A stretch of DNA of 64,000 nt from Streptomyces dioscori. GTDB lineage: Bacteria; Actinomycetota; Actinomycetes; Streptomycetales; Streptomycetaceae. The notes under the pieces were generated by a model. The model did not search any database and had not been told where the DNA came from. It saw only the letters and a list, made by a program, of their open reading frames with translations. Below, in pieces: positions 9,878 through 17,785 of the stretch. The stretch's first letter is position 1; each line of letters opens with the position of its first letter. Position numbers and translations under genes: made by a program. The stretch is taken from NCBI RefSeq assembly GCF_003024195.1, contig NZ_KZ679045.1:186001-250000 (forward strand), written 5' to 3'.

Positions 9878-10284
9878 CGCTCTGTGATGTGCTGGTCTCG
9901 TCCAGCTTGGTAGACCCGGCCCTGGCCGGAAGCGGTGGCGTGCTGGGTGACCTGCCGGGCCGCCGAGCCGTCGGGATCGAGTTCGTCCAACAGCCGGCGC
10001 AGTTCTCCGACGGCGTCGGGCCGGGCGAGAAGCAGACGCCGTAAGAACCCTTGCCATTGCAGGCGCAGCTCGTCCAAGGCTTCCTGGTCCTGCGCCACCA
10101 CGGCAGCCAGCACGTCCTCGCGACTCGTCTCCAACTCGGCGGCCACGGTCTCGGCCCGTTCGGGATACACCCGACGCCAGAGCTGCGTGAATCCGTCACG
10201 CGTGTGCTGCCAGGCGTCCGCTGCCATCAATGTGACCAAGGTGGTTCCCGCGCTCTGTGCGAGCGAGGCCACTTCTGGGTCCAC
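9874..10284 (-). CDS. Small helical protein with C-terminal signalling motif; putative effector partner of the NB-ARC protein
   Basis: A 136-residue protein I cannot assign to a named family. The start is the GTG at 10284, preceded by a strong GGAGGG site six bases upstream; longer in-frame starts lack this. Residues 1-110 are predicted helical, with a moderately hydrophobic N-terminal stretch (SAGTTLVTLMAADAW) and amphipathic helices behind it. The last 15 residues end in GRVYQAGRDQHITE, matching the NB-ARC N-terminus at 9 of 14 positions. This arrangement (effector with C-terminal motif, overlapped by a STAND gene with the same motif at its N-terminus) is known for bacterial NLR-associated amyloid signalling pairs. 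Whether the body is a membrane-attacking (Bell/HeLo-like) domain is speculation. Confidence 0.7.
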   Translation of the reverse strand: MDPEVASLAQSAGTTLVTLMAADAWQHTRDGFTQLWRRVYPERAETVAAELETSREDVLAAVVAQDQEALDELRLQWQGFLRRLLLARPDAVGELRRLLDELDPDGSAARQVTQHATASGQGRVYQAGRDQHITER

Positions 10285-10510
10285 AGCCGTCCCTCCGATC
10301 AGCCTATTGTCCGACCAAGCAGCAGAAGAAACGTGCCTGCCAAGCATTGGCATGATTTTCTTTCCGAGCAGAATCATTCCGCCCCGACGAACTTGAGACA
10401 AGGGTAAGCCAATCCTCGCCATTACCCTCGCGGATCGCGTCTAACACATGGTCAGGCACCCCTGTGGCACGTTACAGTAATGTCTCACGATCGATCGAGG
10501 GGCGACGTAA

Positions 10511-10780
10511 ATGGTGCGACCTTGGGAAGCGGATCCGGACACCACTTTTAAACAGCGCCTGGGAAAGACACCCCAGGAACTCGGAAATACAACCGGAACT
10601 CCCGACTGCCCCGACATCTGGGAACTCACCAACGGGGACATCGCCGTCATCGACCGTGACCTCACCCAGTCACTCGCCAAGAACCTTCCCGACGGGGTTT
10701 CGATCGGTTCGGACGAACGCCTCGTAGTCATCCCCAGGAACATGCTCATCGCGGCGAAGCCGGACATCCCCAGTGTTTGA
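10511..10780 (+). CDS. Small protein of unknown function preceding a DUF6879 gene
   Basis: An 89-residue acidic protein (WELTNGDIAVIDRDLTQSL, then ERLVVIPRNMLIAAK) with no recognised catalytic motif. The start ATG follows a GAGGGGCGACGT site. Its last codons overlap the start of the DUF6879 gene by eight bases, so the two are one translational unit. Small proteins of this type commonly stand before DUF6879 genes in Streptomyces; the pair is often near HTH regulators, suggesting a regulatory role, but nothing in the sequence proves it. Base composition is slightly less GC-rich than neighbours. Confidence 0.65.
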   Translation: MVRPWEADPDTTFKQRLGKTPQELGNTTGTPDCPDIWELTNGDIAVIDRDLTQSLAKNLPDGVSIGSDERLVVIPRNMLIAAKPDIPSV

Positions 10781-11411
10781 CTCCTTCCCCGACGGCGTCT
10801 CCCAGCGCCTGGATCGTCCTGCGTACCACGCGGACCTCGGCCGGTTCTACGCCAACGGCATCGGCTTCCTGAACAAGCTTGAGCGCGGACAGCACTTCGA
10901 GGAGCGCGGCTTCGCGAGCTGGGAAGCCTTCGCGGCGGGGGACTGGCCCAGGGCTTTGTCCTTGGCCGACGAGGGCCGCGAGGACTACGCACAGGAACTG
11001 CGGCGGGCGAGGCGGCTGGGAGTCCCGCACCGGCGCCTCCGCGTGGTGGAATTCCCAATCACACCGTACGTGCAGTGGGAGTTGTTCGTTCTGCGTGTAC
11101 GCGTGGACCTGGGCGAGGAAATCAGGGTTCTCAATCTCCGGGAGATTTCGGACATCGAACAGTGCCGCCGGGTTCCGGAAGTGGTAATCCTAGGCGATGT
11201 GGTGATGTACGAGGTCGTTTACGACGAGGATGGAAACGCGGATGGAGCCGAGCGTTACACCGACCGGTCCTTGATCCGGGAGACCAACGCGGGATTCAAC
11301 ACGCTCTATGGGCGCGGTGAGGGCTTCCGTGATTTCTTCGAGCGAGAGATCGCGCCGCTTCCCCCGCCCAGGGTAGCCAGGAGCGGGACGGCGTCCTCCG
11401 ACTCTCGTTGA
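10773..11411 (+). CDS. DUF6879-family protein
   Basis: A 212-residue protein resembling the Streptomyces DUF6879 family, recognised from the central region RLRVVEFPITPYVQWELFVLRVRVDLGEEIRVL and the DVVMYEVVYDEDG segment. The GTG start at 10773 lies inside the end of the preceding gene. Function is unknown; DUF6879 genes are usually found beside Scr1/DUF397-type regulators or their small partners, and a Scr1/DUF397 pair does occur 5 kb away in this island. A dyad that could end transcription follows the stop codon by a few bases. Confidence 0.7.
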   Translation: MFDSFPDGVSQRLDRPAYHADLGRFYANGIGFLNKLERGQHFEERGFASWEAFAAGDWPRALSLADEGREDYAQELRRARRLGVPHRRLRVVEFPITPYVQWELFVLRVRVDLGEEIRVLNLREISDIEQCRRVPEVVILGDVVMYEVVYDEDGNADGAERYTDRSLIRETNAGFNTLYGRGEGFRDFFEREIAPLPPPRVARSGTASSDSR

Positions 11412-11417
11412 CCAGCC

Positions 11418-11456
11418 CTGCTCCGCCTGCGATCTCACGTACCGAAGGCGGAGCAG
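11418..11456 (+). terminator. Probable transcription-terminating hairpin after the DUF6879 gene
   Basis: A perfect 10-bp inverted repeat, CTGCTCCGCC at 11418-11427 and GGCGGAGCAG at 11447-11456, separated by 19 bases. It begins seven bases after the DUF6879 stop codon. There is no T-run, which is normal for Streptomyces terminators. Confidence 0.55.
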
Positions 11457-11556
11457 CCCTCCGTGATTTCGAGGACAGGCCACCAGTTCCGCTCACATGC
11501 GACTTCTGCGAACACCAAGGCGCCAGGGGCTTCACACAGCGGGATGCGTACGCCAC

Positions 11557-12240
11557 TCATGGGGCTACCGCGCGTACGAGAAGCGTCCCGATGTGCCCTG
11601 GGTGAGGCGCGTCGAGAACCTGCGCCCCAGCCGTGGCGAACCCGGCCCTGGTGAGCAACCGCTCCCGGACGGCCGGACGGTAGCTGTAGCGGTAGGTGAA
11701 CATCGCCTTGCCTGCGAAGCCGCCCTTGTACATGCCCTGCGGCCCGTACGCGCCGGGGATGGCCGGAGGCTGCGAGAACACGAAGACACCGCCGGGCCTG
11801 AGCCGCCGGCGGACAAGCGGAAAGAGACGGCCCGGGTCGGTGAACCAGGCGGCACCGAAGATCGAGTAGACGGCGTCGTCGCGTCTTCGTGCGAGGCCAG
11901 GTAACCCAGCACCTCGGAGCACACGAACTCCGCGCCGGTGCCTGCCCACTTCGTGGTGGTCTTCTCGACCACGACGGGAGACAGGGCGACACCCCGGGTA
12001 TCGATGCCGCGCCGAGCAAGGTGGGCGAGCGCGCGGCCGGTGCCGCAGCCGATCTCCAGCACGGAGCGCGGATCATCGCCCAGTAGCTCCGGACCAGGTC
12101 CGTGACCGGCGTACTGAGTCCAGCAAAAGCTCGGCTCCGCGTCCTCCTTGAAGGCGGAAGCGGCGAAGGCGTCCCAGCGGCCAAGGCCATGAGCAACCGG
12201 AGCTCAAATCCACAGGGCGGACTGCGCTCCGCGAAGCCAG
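11557..12240 (-). pseudogene. Decayed class I SAM-dependent methyltransferase
   Basis: Two overlapping frames together spell one methyltransferase. The upstream frame gives GLGRWDAFAASAFKEDAEPS, then PRSVLEIGCGTGRALAHLARRG (SAM-binding motif I) and VCSEVLGYLASHEDA. It then shifts to a second frame with DAVYSIFGAAWFTDPGRLFP, LRPGGVFVFSQPP and a C-terminal part that ends cleanly at 11557. One missing base near 11881 explains the break (GAC GCG -AC GAC). The reading frame also lacks any start codon before an in-frame stop at about 12240, so the N-terminus is lost too. It looks like passive decay between two live modules. A sequencing error could explain the internal shift but not the missing start. 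Confidence 0.78.
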
Positions 12241-12468
12241 GCCAGTCCGCGGACGATCATCTGGTTGGTCCGTTCCCGCTCATGGCTCGGCAGGGTCGAG
12301 GACGTAGCCATCGGCTCAAGTTGGCATATCCGCGGTCACGCCGGAAGGGTCGACCGCCCTCTCGAAAGGACGCGGACACGGCTTGCGCACAACTGGTGGG
12401 ATGTCGGGTGCACCTCCCCCGTCAGACGCTACCTTGTGACGAAACCTCCACCTGTGTAAGGGGATTCG

Positions 12469-12828
12469 ATGATGCCGGTCTGGGTGAAGTGGCTTGTCGG
12501 GGTGGTGGCACTCGGGATGATCGTGGCGACACCGCTGGTGTGGCTGAACGATCCGGGGGCGGGTGAGTTCGTCGGTGCCTCATTGCAGGCAGGAACCGGT
12601 GTAGCCGCCCTGGCGTGGGCCGTGATCACCGGCCTCCCAAGCAACGAGTCGGGAGCCACTGTGATCGGATCCGGCAACGCGCGCGCCACCGGCGGGGCCA
12701 AGACACGGGCAGGGATCCAGACGCGGGGACGGGGTCGCGGCCCACTGCGGGTGGAGAACAGTGGTGACGCTGTCGCACACGGCAGCGGCAGTGAGGCCGA
12801 TACCGGCATCACCGAGAGCAATAACTGA
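12469..12828 (+). CDS. Small two-pass membrane protein with C-terminal signalling motif; putative partner of the NACHT protein
   Basis: A 119-residue protein with two predicted membrane segments (VKWLVGVVALGMIVATPLVW near residues 6-25 and the Ala/Gly-rich LQAGTGVAALAWAVITGL near 39-57), then a Gly/Ala/Thr-rich tail. The tail contains two imperfect repeats; the last reads NSGDAxxxGxxSxAxTGI. The same pattern occurs at the N-terminus of the NACHT protein encoded convergently 12 bases downstream. The start ATG is preceded by AAGGGG. I do not recognise a family. The layout suggests a membrane effector or anchor recruited by the STAND protein through the shared motif; this is inference. Confidence 0.68.
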   Translation: MMPVWVKWLVGVVALGMIVATPLVWLNDPGAGEFVGASLQAGTGVAALAWAVITGLPSNESGATVIGSGNARATGGAKTRAGIQTRGRGRGPLRVENSGDAVAHGSGSEADTGITESNN

Positions 12829-12840
12829 CTTCTGAACACA

Positions 12841-15033
12841 TCAAGACCGGAAGCGGTTACTCCGGTCCCTGTCTCTGCCCTCCGCGAGCTTCCGTTGCAG
12901 CAGATCGTGGCGGAACTGGTAGACAGCGCCAGCCTGGCGCAACACCCCCCGCTCGTGCGCATCGGCCAGCAAGACCCATACCCGCCAGGGCAGATGGCCG
13001 GCCAGAGGTAACCACAAGCGGCCCAGGACGAGCCACCGACCCCAGGCATGCGCGCCGACGCCGAAGACCAGACCGATGACAAGCCCGAACACGATCCCGC
13101 ACACCGGTCCGACCAGGGCTGCGAGCACGAGGCCGTACGCAGTCCCGATGGTGATCGATTGGAAGACCGTATAGGTGCGGTTCGACAGGAGCAGTTCAGT
13201 GGGGGTGACGACGGTCTCCTTGCGGGTCGGGGCCAGCAACGCCGCTCCGAGGGCGAAGCCCAGGCCGATCGTCCCCCCGAGCACGAGCCAGCCTCCGTAG
13301 CCACCGATGGGCGCGTCCGCCAGGAGGCCGATCAGTCCCACGGCGCATCCGCCCGCGAGGCCGCCCGCGAGGCCGAGCAGGGTCTCCAGAGGTACGGGTT
13401 TGGCCTCGGCCTCGGGGTCGCTGTGCCGGATCCAGCCCGACAGACCATTTCCCAGGGCGCTGCCGATCCCGCCCGCCGGAGCGAGCGCGGGCCAACCCCA
13501 CGCGCTGACAGCCGGCCACCCGATGAGACCCACGACGACTCCGCCGGTGAGTCCGGCCACGAGCTGCGGCAGTGCGTACCTGGCCCGCCCGGCTATCCGT
13601 ACCTCCATACGTGCCGGGACCGGCCCCCTGCTCCACCCGACGGCCGCGCCGAGTGTGCCGACAGCCAGTGCGCCGACGACAGCGCCGATGGAGCCGAAGA
13701 CCACGAGACCGGCGAGAGCTCCCGTCACGGCGGCCAGAACTGCGAACACCAGCATTCGTTGGGACCGGGGTACATCGTTCCCCATGAGCCACCAGGCCAC
13801 GTCCAGATCCTGATTTGCCCGGCGCCGGGCAAGGTGGCCGAGCCAGCGACGCACATCCTCGATCTCCCACTGCGGGGCGGGCCGGACCTCACCGGGACGC
13901 GAGCGTCCGGCGGGCCGCCGCTCGTAGACAGCCGGAAGAAACTCCTCCAGGAGGTGGGACTTGACGGCCTCGGCTGAAGCGAACCGTTCGGAATCCAGGA
14001 GTTCGACCGGGTCGGGCCCTGCGCTGCGGCCGTTGCTGTACACCGCGCGGGCAAGCCCGACCATCAGAGGGATGGCCAGTGCCGAACCTGCCGCTGTACT
14101 TGTCAGCCCCGCGGATCCCTCCCGTAACCGCCCGAGAAACGAGTCCCACCTGCCGGCGGCCGAGGGCTGCGTGGTCCGGGGCAGGTAAGGCGTCAGGTCG
14201 TCCAGGGTCAGGTCGTCCAGGGCGATGGCTGCGGCACGTCTGAGCACGCCGGCCTCCGCGACAGCCGCAGCGTACTGCTCGGGTCTGCTGGTGAGCACGA
14301 GCGGCATGTCCGTGGCGTTCAGCTCTCGTAGCGCGTCCCGGTAGAGGCTTGGGGCCATCTCATCGAATCCGTCCAGGACGGGCAGTACTCGACGGGCCTC
14401 CAGGAGTCCGGCCGCCACGCTTTGGCCATCCGGGCCGACGGCGGTGAAACCGTGGTAATCACGCAGGATCTGATCGGCAAGCCAGTCCACCAACCGGTCG
14501 TCCGCCGGATTCCAGGCCTTCACGCTGAAAAGCACCGGCACCGGATTCGCCTCGGTGAGCGGTGTCGCGATCAAATCAAGAACGAGCCGCTGAGCGATGA
14601 TGCTCTTGCCTGAACCAGCCCCGCCCAGCACGACGAGCCGCTCGGAGGGAACGGTCCGGTACACCGTCACGATGTCCTCGAACCGACCGTCCAGGACAAG
14701 CGGTGGAAGCTCCGCGTCGGATCGCGTGCCGCGAATGTTCGCCACATGGTCGCTGAGTTCACCCAGTGCGGTGTGCCAACGCAGCGGCAGCGGGTAAGGA
14801 TCACTGATGCCCCTGCGGCGCTCCTGCTCCTTGCCCTGGTTCGAGACCTGCCTCGCGAGAAGCTCTGCGGCTGCCACGAGCTGTTCGGACCAGGGGCTGG
14901 GCGGGGCTGCCACGAAGTACTGGCGGAACTGCCGAACGACGAGAATGCCCGTGTTGGCGATCGAGTTGTCGCCCTCGACCCGGGCATCGCCGGAGTTCGC
15001 TACCTGAGATTCCGCATTGTCCCGCCGGGCCAC
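12841..15033 (-). CDS. NACHT-type STAND NTPase with C-terminal polytopic membrane domain
   Basis: A 730-residue protein. After the N-terminal motif (NSGDARVEGDNSIANTGI at about residues 13-30) and a linker comes a NACHT-like NTPase: Walker A LGGAGSGKS near residue 140 and Walker B VLPVLDGFDEMAP near 220. From about residue 425 to 680 there are repeated Gly/Ala-rich hydrophobic segments, probably eight to ten membrane spans, and a charged cytoplasmic end (HDLLQRKLAEGRDRDRS). The GTG start at 15033 has a GAGGTG site; a longer frame to 15456 has atypical composition and no motif. Membrane-integral NACHT proteins of this form occur in Streptomyces, but their role is unproven. With its partner it may sense infection and disrupt the membrane. 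Confidence 0.82.
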   Translation of the reverse strand: MARRDNAESQVANSGDARVEGDNSIANTGILVVRQFRQYFVAAPPSPWSEQLVAAAELLARQVSNQGKEQERRRGISDPYPLPLRWHTALGELSDHVANIRGTRSDAELPPLVLDGRFEDIVTVYRTVPSERLVVLGGAGSGKSIIAQRLVLDLIATPLTEANPVPVLFSVKAWNPADDRLVDWLADQILRDYHGFTAVGPDGQSVAAGLLEARRVLPVLDGFDEMAPSLYRDALRELNATDMPLVLTSRPEQYAAAVAEAGVLRRAAAIALDDLTLDDLTPYLPRTTQPSAAGRWDSFLGRLREGSAGLTSTAAGSALAIPLMVGLARAVYSNGRSAGPDPVELLDSERFASAEAVKSHLLEEFLPAVYERRPAGRSRPGEVRPAPQWEIEDVRRWLGHLARRRANQDLDVAWWLMGNDVPRSQRMLVFAVLAAVTGALAGLVVFGSIGAVVGALAVGTLGAAVGWSRGPVPARMEVRIAGRARYALPQLVAGLTGGVVVGLIGWPAVSAWGWPALAPAGGIGSALGNGLSGWIRHSDPEAEAKPVPLETLLGLAGGLAGGCAVGLIGLLADAPIGGYGGWLVLGGTIGLGFALGAALLAPTRKETVVTPTELLLSNRTYTVFQSITIGTAYGLVLAALVGPVCGIVFGLVIGLVFGVGAHAWGRWLVLGRLWLPLAGHLPWRVWVLLADAHERGVLRQAGAVYQFRHDLLQRKLAEGRDRDRSNRFRS

Positions 15034-15340
15034 GACGCACGCACCTCGGTTTCTGCCAGAACCGTGCGCGGCCTGACACGTGCAGATAGTACGCAGCGGG
15101 CCCATGCTCCCGTCCGGTTTTCCACATGACTCAGGCAGACTGCACGGCCCAGACGCGGGGTGGTGAAGGACTTCCACTCTTCCCGAAGATGGCAAAACCG
15201 CCACCAAGTCGCTTCTCCACGACCGCTTCGGCGCCGTTGGGGAAGAGACCGTCCATCTGTTGCGCTCTCCCGTCAACGCGTGTGGGCAGGGGTTCTCCCG
15301 CACTTCTACGCCTTCAGCGTTCGGGAGTGCGTTCGTGGCG
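15034..15340. other. Non-coding or decayed stretch upstream of the NACHT gene
   Basis: About 300 bases between the NACHT start and the EcsC-like stop. The first 100 bases should hold the NACHT promoter. In the rest, one plus-strand frame reads plausibly protein-like (HDRFGAVGEETVHLL near 15218-15260) and continues antisense into the EcsC-like gene, but it has no convincing start or ribosome-binding site. I recognise nothing definite. Confidence 0.35.
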
Positions 15341-16216
15341 TCAGGAGCGGGATTCCTCCGACGTGCCGGCAGTGGCGTCCATGCCGTGCTGTTCACTGCG
15401 TGGGCTGACGAAGGATTCGTGTTCTTCCACGACTTCGCCGTCCACGACATCCTCATCCATCACTCGGTGTGACGGTTCCGCCAGTGGCAGGCTGGAGAGG
15501 TGCTTCTTCAGCCTCTTGGCCATGGGGAGGTAGGTCGCGAAAGTGAGGCCGCCGGAGACAGCGGCTCCGACGAGGGGGATGGCCTTCGAGACGGTCTTCG
15601 CGAAGGAGTCTTTCGTCATCTTGACGCCGATGTGGCCTGCAACCTTTTTCACTATGGGGTAGATGACACCCTGGGTGAGTGCCTTCTGAGGCAGCTTCTT
15701 GGCGACCTGCTCCGACATCATCCCGGCGACCTTGCCTACAGCGGCGTTCGCCGACTGGGTCCCGAACATCACGCCGAAGAACAGGGTGAGCACGCCCATG
15801 GTCGCGTCGTCGACGTCATCGCCGTCGTCGGAGAACAGGTCGGGCCAGCTGTAGAGGTAGGCGAGCTTCTGCGAGATGCGCAACATGTGGCCGAAGTACT
15901 GAGCCAAGTCGGCGGGCACGGTGGCGGGAAGGGCAAGGATGCCGGGTATACCGGCGGCAGCGGAGAGAGCGCTGACCTTGGCGGTCTCGTAGCGGATGGA
16001 GTCGTTGGCCACCTTGTCGAGAACCTCGACGGTGATGCCCGCCGCCGCGGGGGTCTCTTCGATCGCTCTTCGGATGTCGTCCTCGGAGCAGTGGCGAGCT
16101 AGCGCGCTTCGGAGGTAGGCCTCCCTGTTGATACGCACGCCTGGAAGCTTGGCCGCGCCCACCAGCACTGCGGAGAAGCGGGACTCGGGGTTCTCGACTG
16201 CTTTGCCCTGGTTCAT
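15341..16216 (-). CDS. EcsC-like family protein
   Basis: A 291-residue protein that resembles the EcsC family. The segments IPGILALPATVPADLAQYFGHMLRISQKLAYLYSWP and IPLVGAAVSGGLTFATYLPMAKRLKKHL match the two conserved blocks of that family (Pro/Asp-containing helix and the IPxxGAxxGG-like C-terminal helix). The function of EcsC proteins is not established; they are membrane-associated and in Bacillus the gene lies with the EcsAB transporter. The C-terminal 45 residues are acidic and disordered. No operon partner is apparent; the gene stands alone between the NACHT gene and a regulatory cluster. Confidence 0.65.
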   Translation of the reverse strand: MNQGKAVENPESRFSAVLVGAAKLPGVRINREAYLRSALARHCSEDDIRRAIEETPAAAGITVEVLDKVANDSIRYETAKVSALSAAAGIPGILALPATVPADLAQYFGHMLRISQKLAYLYSWPDLFSDDGDDVDDATMGVLTLFFGVMFGTQSANAAVGKVAGMMSEQVAKKLPQKALTQGVIYPIVKKVAGHIGVKMTKDSFAKTVSKAIPLVGAAVSGGLTFATYLPMAKRLKKHLSSLPLAEPSHRVMDEDVVDGEVVEEHESFVSPRSEQHGMDATAGTSEESRS

Positions 16217-16594
16217 AGCAGGAAACTACAGCAACTCTGGTCCCATGTGACCGAGTTGTGTCTGCTGGGTAGGGGTCTGCTCGCGCGAGTGGTTGGTGGC
16301 GGGCCGGCTGGTGGCGACGCACGGCTTGCGCGGTCGAGTTGAGTGCCGGGGCACCGTACCGTCCTTGCCCTTCAGAGGGTGCTGACTGGGCCTGTCATGC
16401 TGCTGATCGCTACCTGGAACCCCGACCGTCGTTGCCAACAAGCGCGGCCGGTTGGACGTGATTGCCCTGTCATACCTGCGTCAGCTTGTCACTATCCGGA
16501 CGAGGCGCCGGGCCTGCCGAAGGTGCTGCGCGAAACAGACACGTGCAGGGCCCTCGACAGGCCCCCACGCCCGCCGAAGGCCGCCCTGCGTCCG
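16217..16594. other. Intergenic stretch without recognisable gene
   Basis: About 380 bases between the EcsC-like start and the DUF397 stop. Short frames occur on both strands but none has a good ribosome-binding site or a recognisable family. The part next to 16217 should carry the promoter of the EcsC-like gene. I see no tRNA, insertion sequence or clear repeat. Confidence 0.4.
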
Positions 16595-16798
16595 TCAGAA
16601 CGCCGCGAACTCAACAAACGCGGTCCACGCCGTGGGTTGTACGGCCAAAGAGGCGCGGGTTGCGTCCTTTGAGTCGCGGACGTGTACGGCGCCTATGCCA
16701 GCCGCTGTCTCAACGCACTGCCCCCCGTCGCCAGCACTGTGACTGCTCTTGAACCACGCCAGGGCATCGGTGCCAGACCCCGCCTTTTCCACGCTCAT
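16595..16798 (-). CDS. DUF397 (Scr2-like) protein
   Basis: A 67-residue DUF397 protein, recognised from ALAWFKSSHSAGDGGQCVE, VHVRDSKD and the C-terminal AWTAFVEFA. The start ATG overlaps the stop of the upstream HTH gene as ATGA. In Streptomyces DUF397 proteins are coded just after Scr1/DUF5753 HTH regulators, and in S. coelicolor the Scr1/Scr2 pair has been described as a toxin-antitoxin-like regulatory system; the HTH/DUF397/ATPase trio also resembles the whiJ type of developmental locus. The role of this copy is unknown. Confidence 0.9.
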   Translation of the reverse strand: MSVEKAGSGTDALAWFKSSHSAGDGGQCVETAAGIGAVHVRDSKDATRASLAVQPTAWTAFVEFAAF

Positions 16799-17580
16799 CT
16801 CTCTCCCAGCAACTTTGCGATCAACGCCAGTGATTCTGTCGGAGTGTGGGCCTGCGCGCGAAGGATCCCGTACGTACGATCAAGCTCGCGCACCTTCCGG
16901 CGCTCCGTATGCACGCGGCTGTCGCCCTGCACCTCCGTGTACGCGACTCTGCGCCCATCCCTTGTCTCCATCAAGGTGAACGGGCCAGCAAGCCCTGCAT
17001 GTTCCTGTCGGGACAGCGGCATCACCTGGACCACCACATTGCGTCTCTCTGCGACCAGCATGAGGTGCTCCAGTTGACCCCGCCAGACCGCCTTTCCTCC
17101 GAGTGGCCGAAGCAGGACAGCCTCTTCGATCACAAAGCTCAAGTGTGGCGCCGGGCATCGGGAGAAGATCTCTTGTCGCGCCAGCCGTGCGGCTACTCGT
17201 TGCTCCATGAGCGCCTCGTCCAACAGCGGTTGCCATATGGCGAACACAGCACGCGCGTACTCCTCGGTCTGCAAGAGGCCGTTGACCAACTGGGTGTCGT
17301 AGACGTGAAGCTCGACCGCCTCGGCCTCCAACTTGGCCGCACCCTGGAAGAAGGCCGGGTACTGAGCCCGAGCCACCTCTTCCTTGCTCGCACTCAAGAT
17401 GCCGCCTGCGCCCAGCACTTCATCGGCTTGATCGATGAAGTGGGGCGGCGGAATCCTCCTCCCCTGCTCGAAGGAGGCGATCGTCGAGGCCGAGTACCCG
17501 GTCCGCGACCCGACCCCCGCCCGGTCCATGCCCGCCCGCTCACGAAACAGCTTCAACTGTCGCCCGAACACGCACAGCAT
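16795..17580 (-). CDS. Scr1-family (DUF5753) helix-turn-helix regulator
   Basis: A 261-residue regulator with an N-terminal XRE-type HTH (LKLFRERAGMDRAGVGSRTGYSASTIASFEQGRRIP, residues 8-43) and a C-terminal DUF5753 domain (YDTQLVNGLLQTEEYARAVF, then IEEAVLLRPLGGKAVWRGQLEHL). It is translationally coupled to the downstream DUF397 gene and divergent from the anti-sigma-like ATPase gene, with about 205 bases between. Members of this family control differentiation or antibiotic production. Its position inside the Pgl cargo suggests it may control local genes, which is inference. Confidence 0.92.
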   Translation of the reverse strand: MLCVFGRQLKLFRERAGMDRAGVGSRTGYSASTIASFEQGRRIPPPHFIDQADEVLGAGGILSASKEEVARAQYPAFFQGAAKLEAEAVELHVYDTQLVNGLLQTEEYARAVFAIWQPLLDEALMEQRVAARLARQEIFSRCPAPHLSFVIEEAVLLRPLGGKAVWRGQLEHLMLVAERRNVVVQVMPLSRQEHAGLAGPFTLMETRDGRRVAYTEVQGDSRVHTERRKVRELDRTYGILRAQAHTPTESLALIAKLLGER

Positions 17581-17785
17581 GCCCGTCCCGACCGCGTACT
17601 CCGGCTGCTGAATTCGTCGTCCACGCCACGGTTCCTCTCATACGACCGCCCCAGCCAGCCAACTCGGAGCCCTGGACCCGGTCACGCCCAACACCACGTA
17701 CAAGCGCACCGCGTACGGGTACAGCCGCACCCGTCAGCGCATCACTCCTATTCAACGCTACGCACGGTAGGCAACCGTTGACCTT

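Noticed and set aside
12102..12566. 154-residue plus-strand frame
   Set aside because: Overlaps the methyltransferase remnant and the start of the membrane partner gene, with no ribosome-binding site or family pattern.
15034..15456. N-terminal extension of the NACHT protein to 15456
   Set aside because: The extra 141 residues have atypical composition and no domain, while the GTG at 15033 has a good ribosome-binding site directly before the signalling motif.
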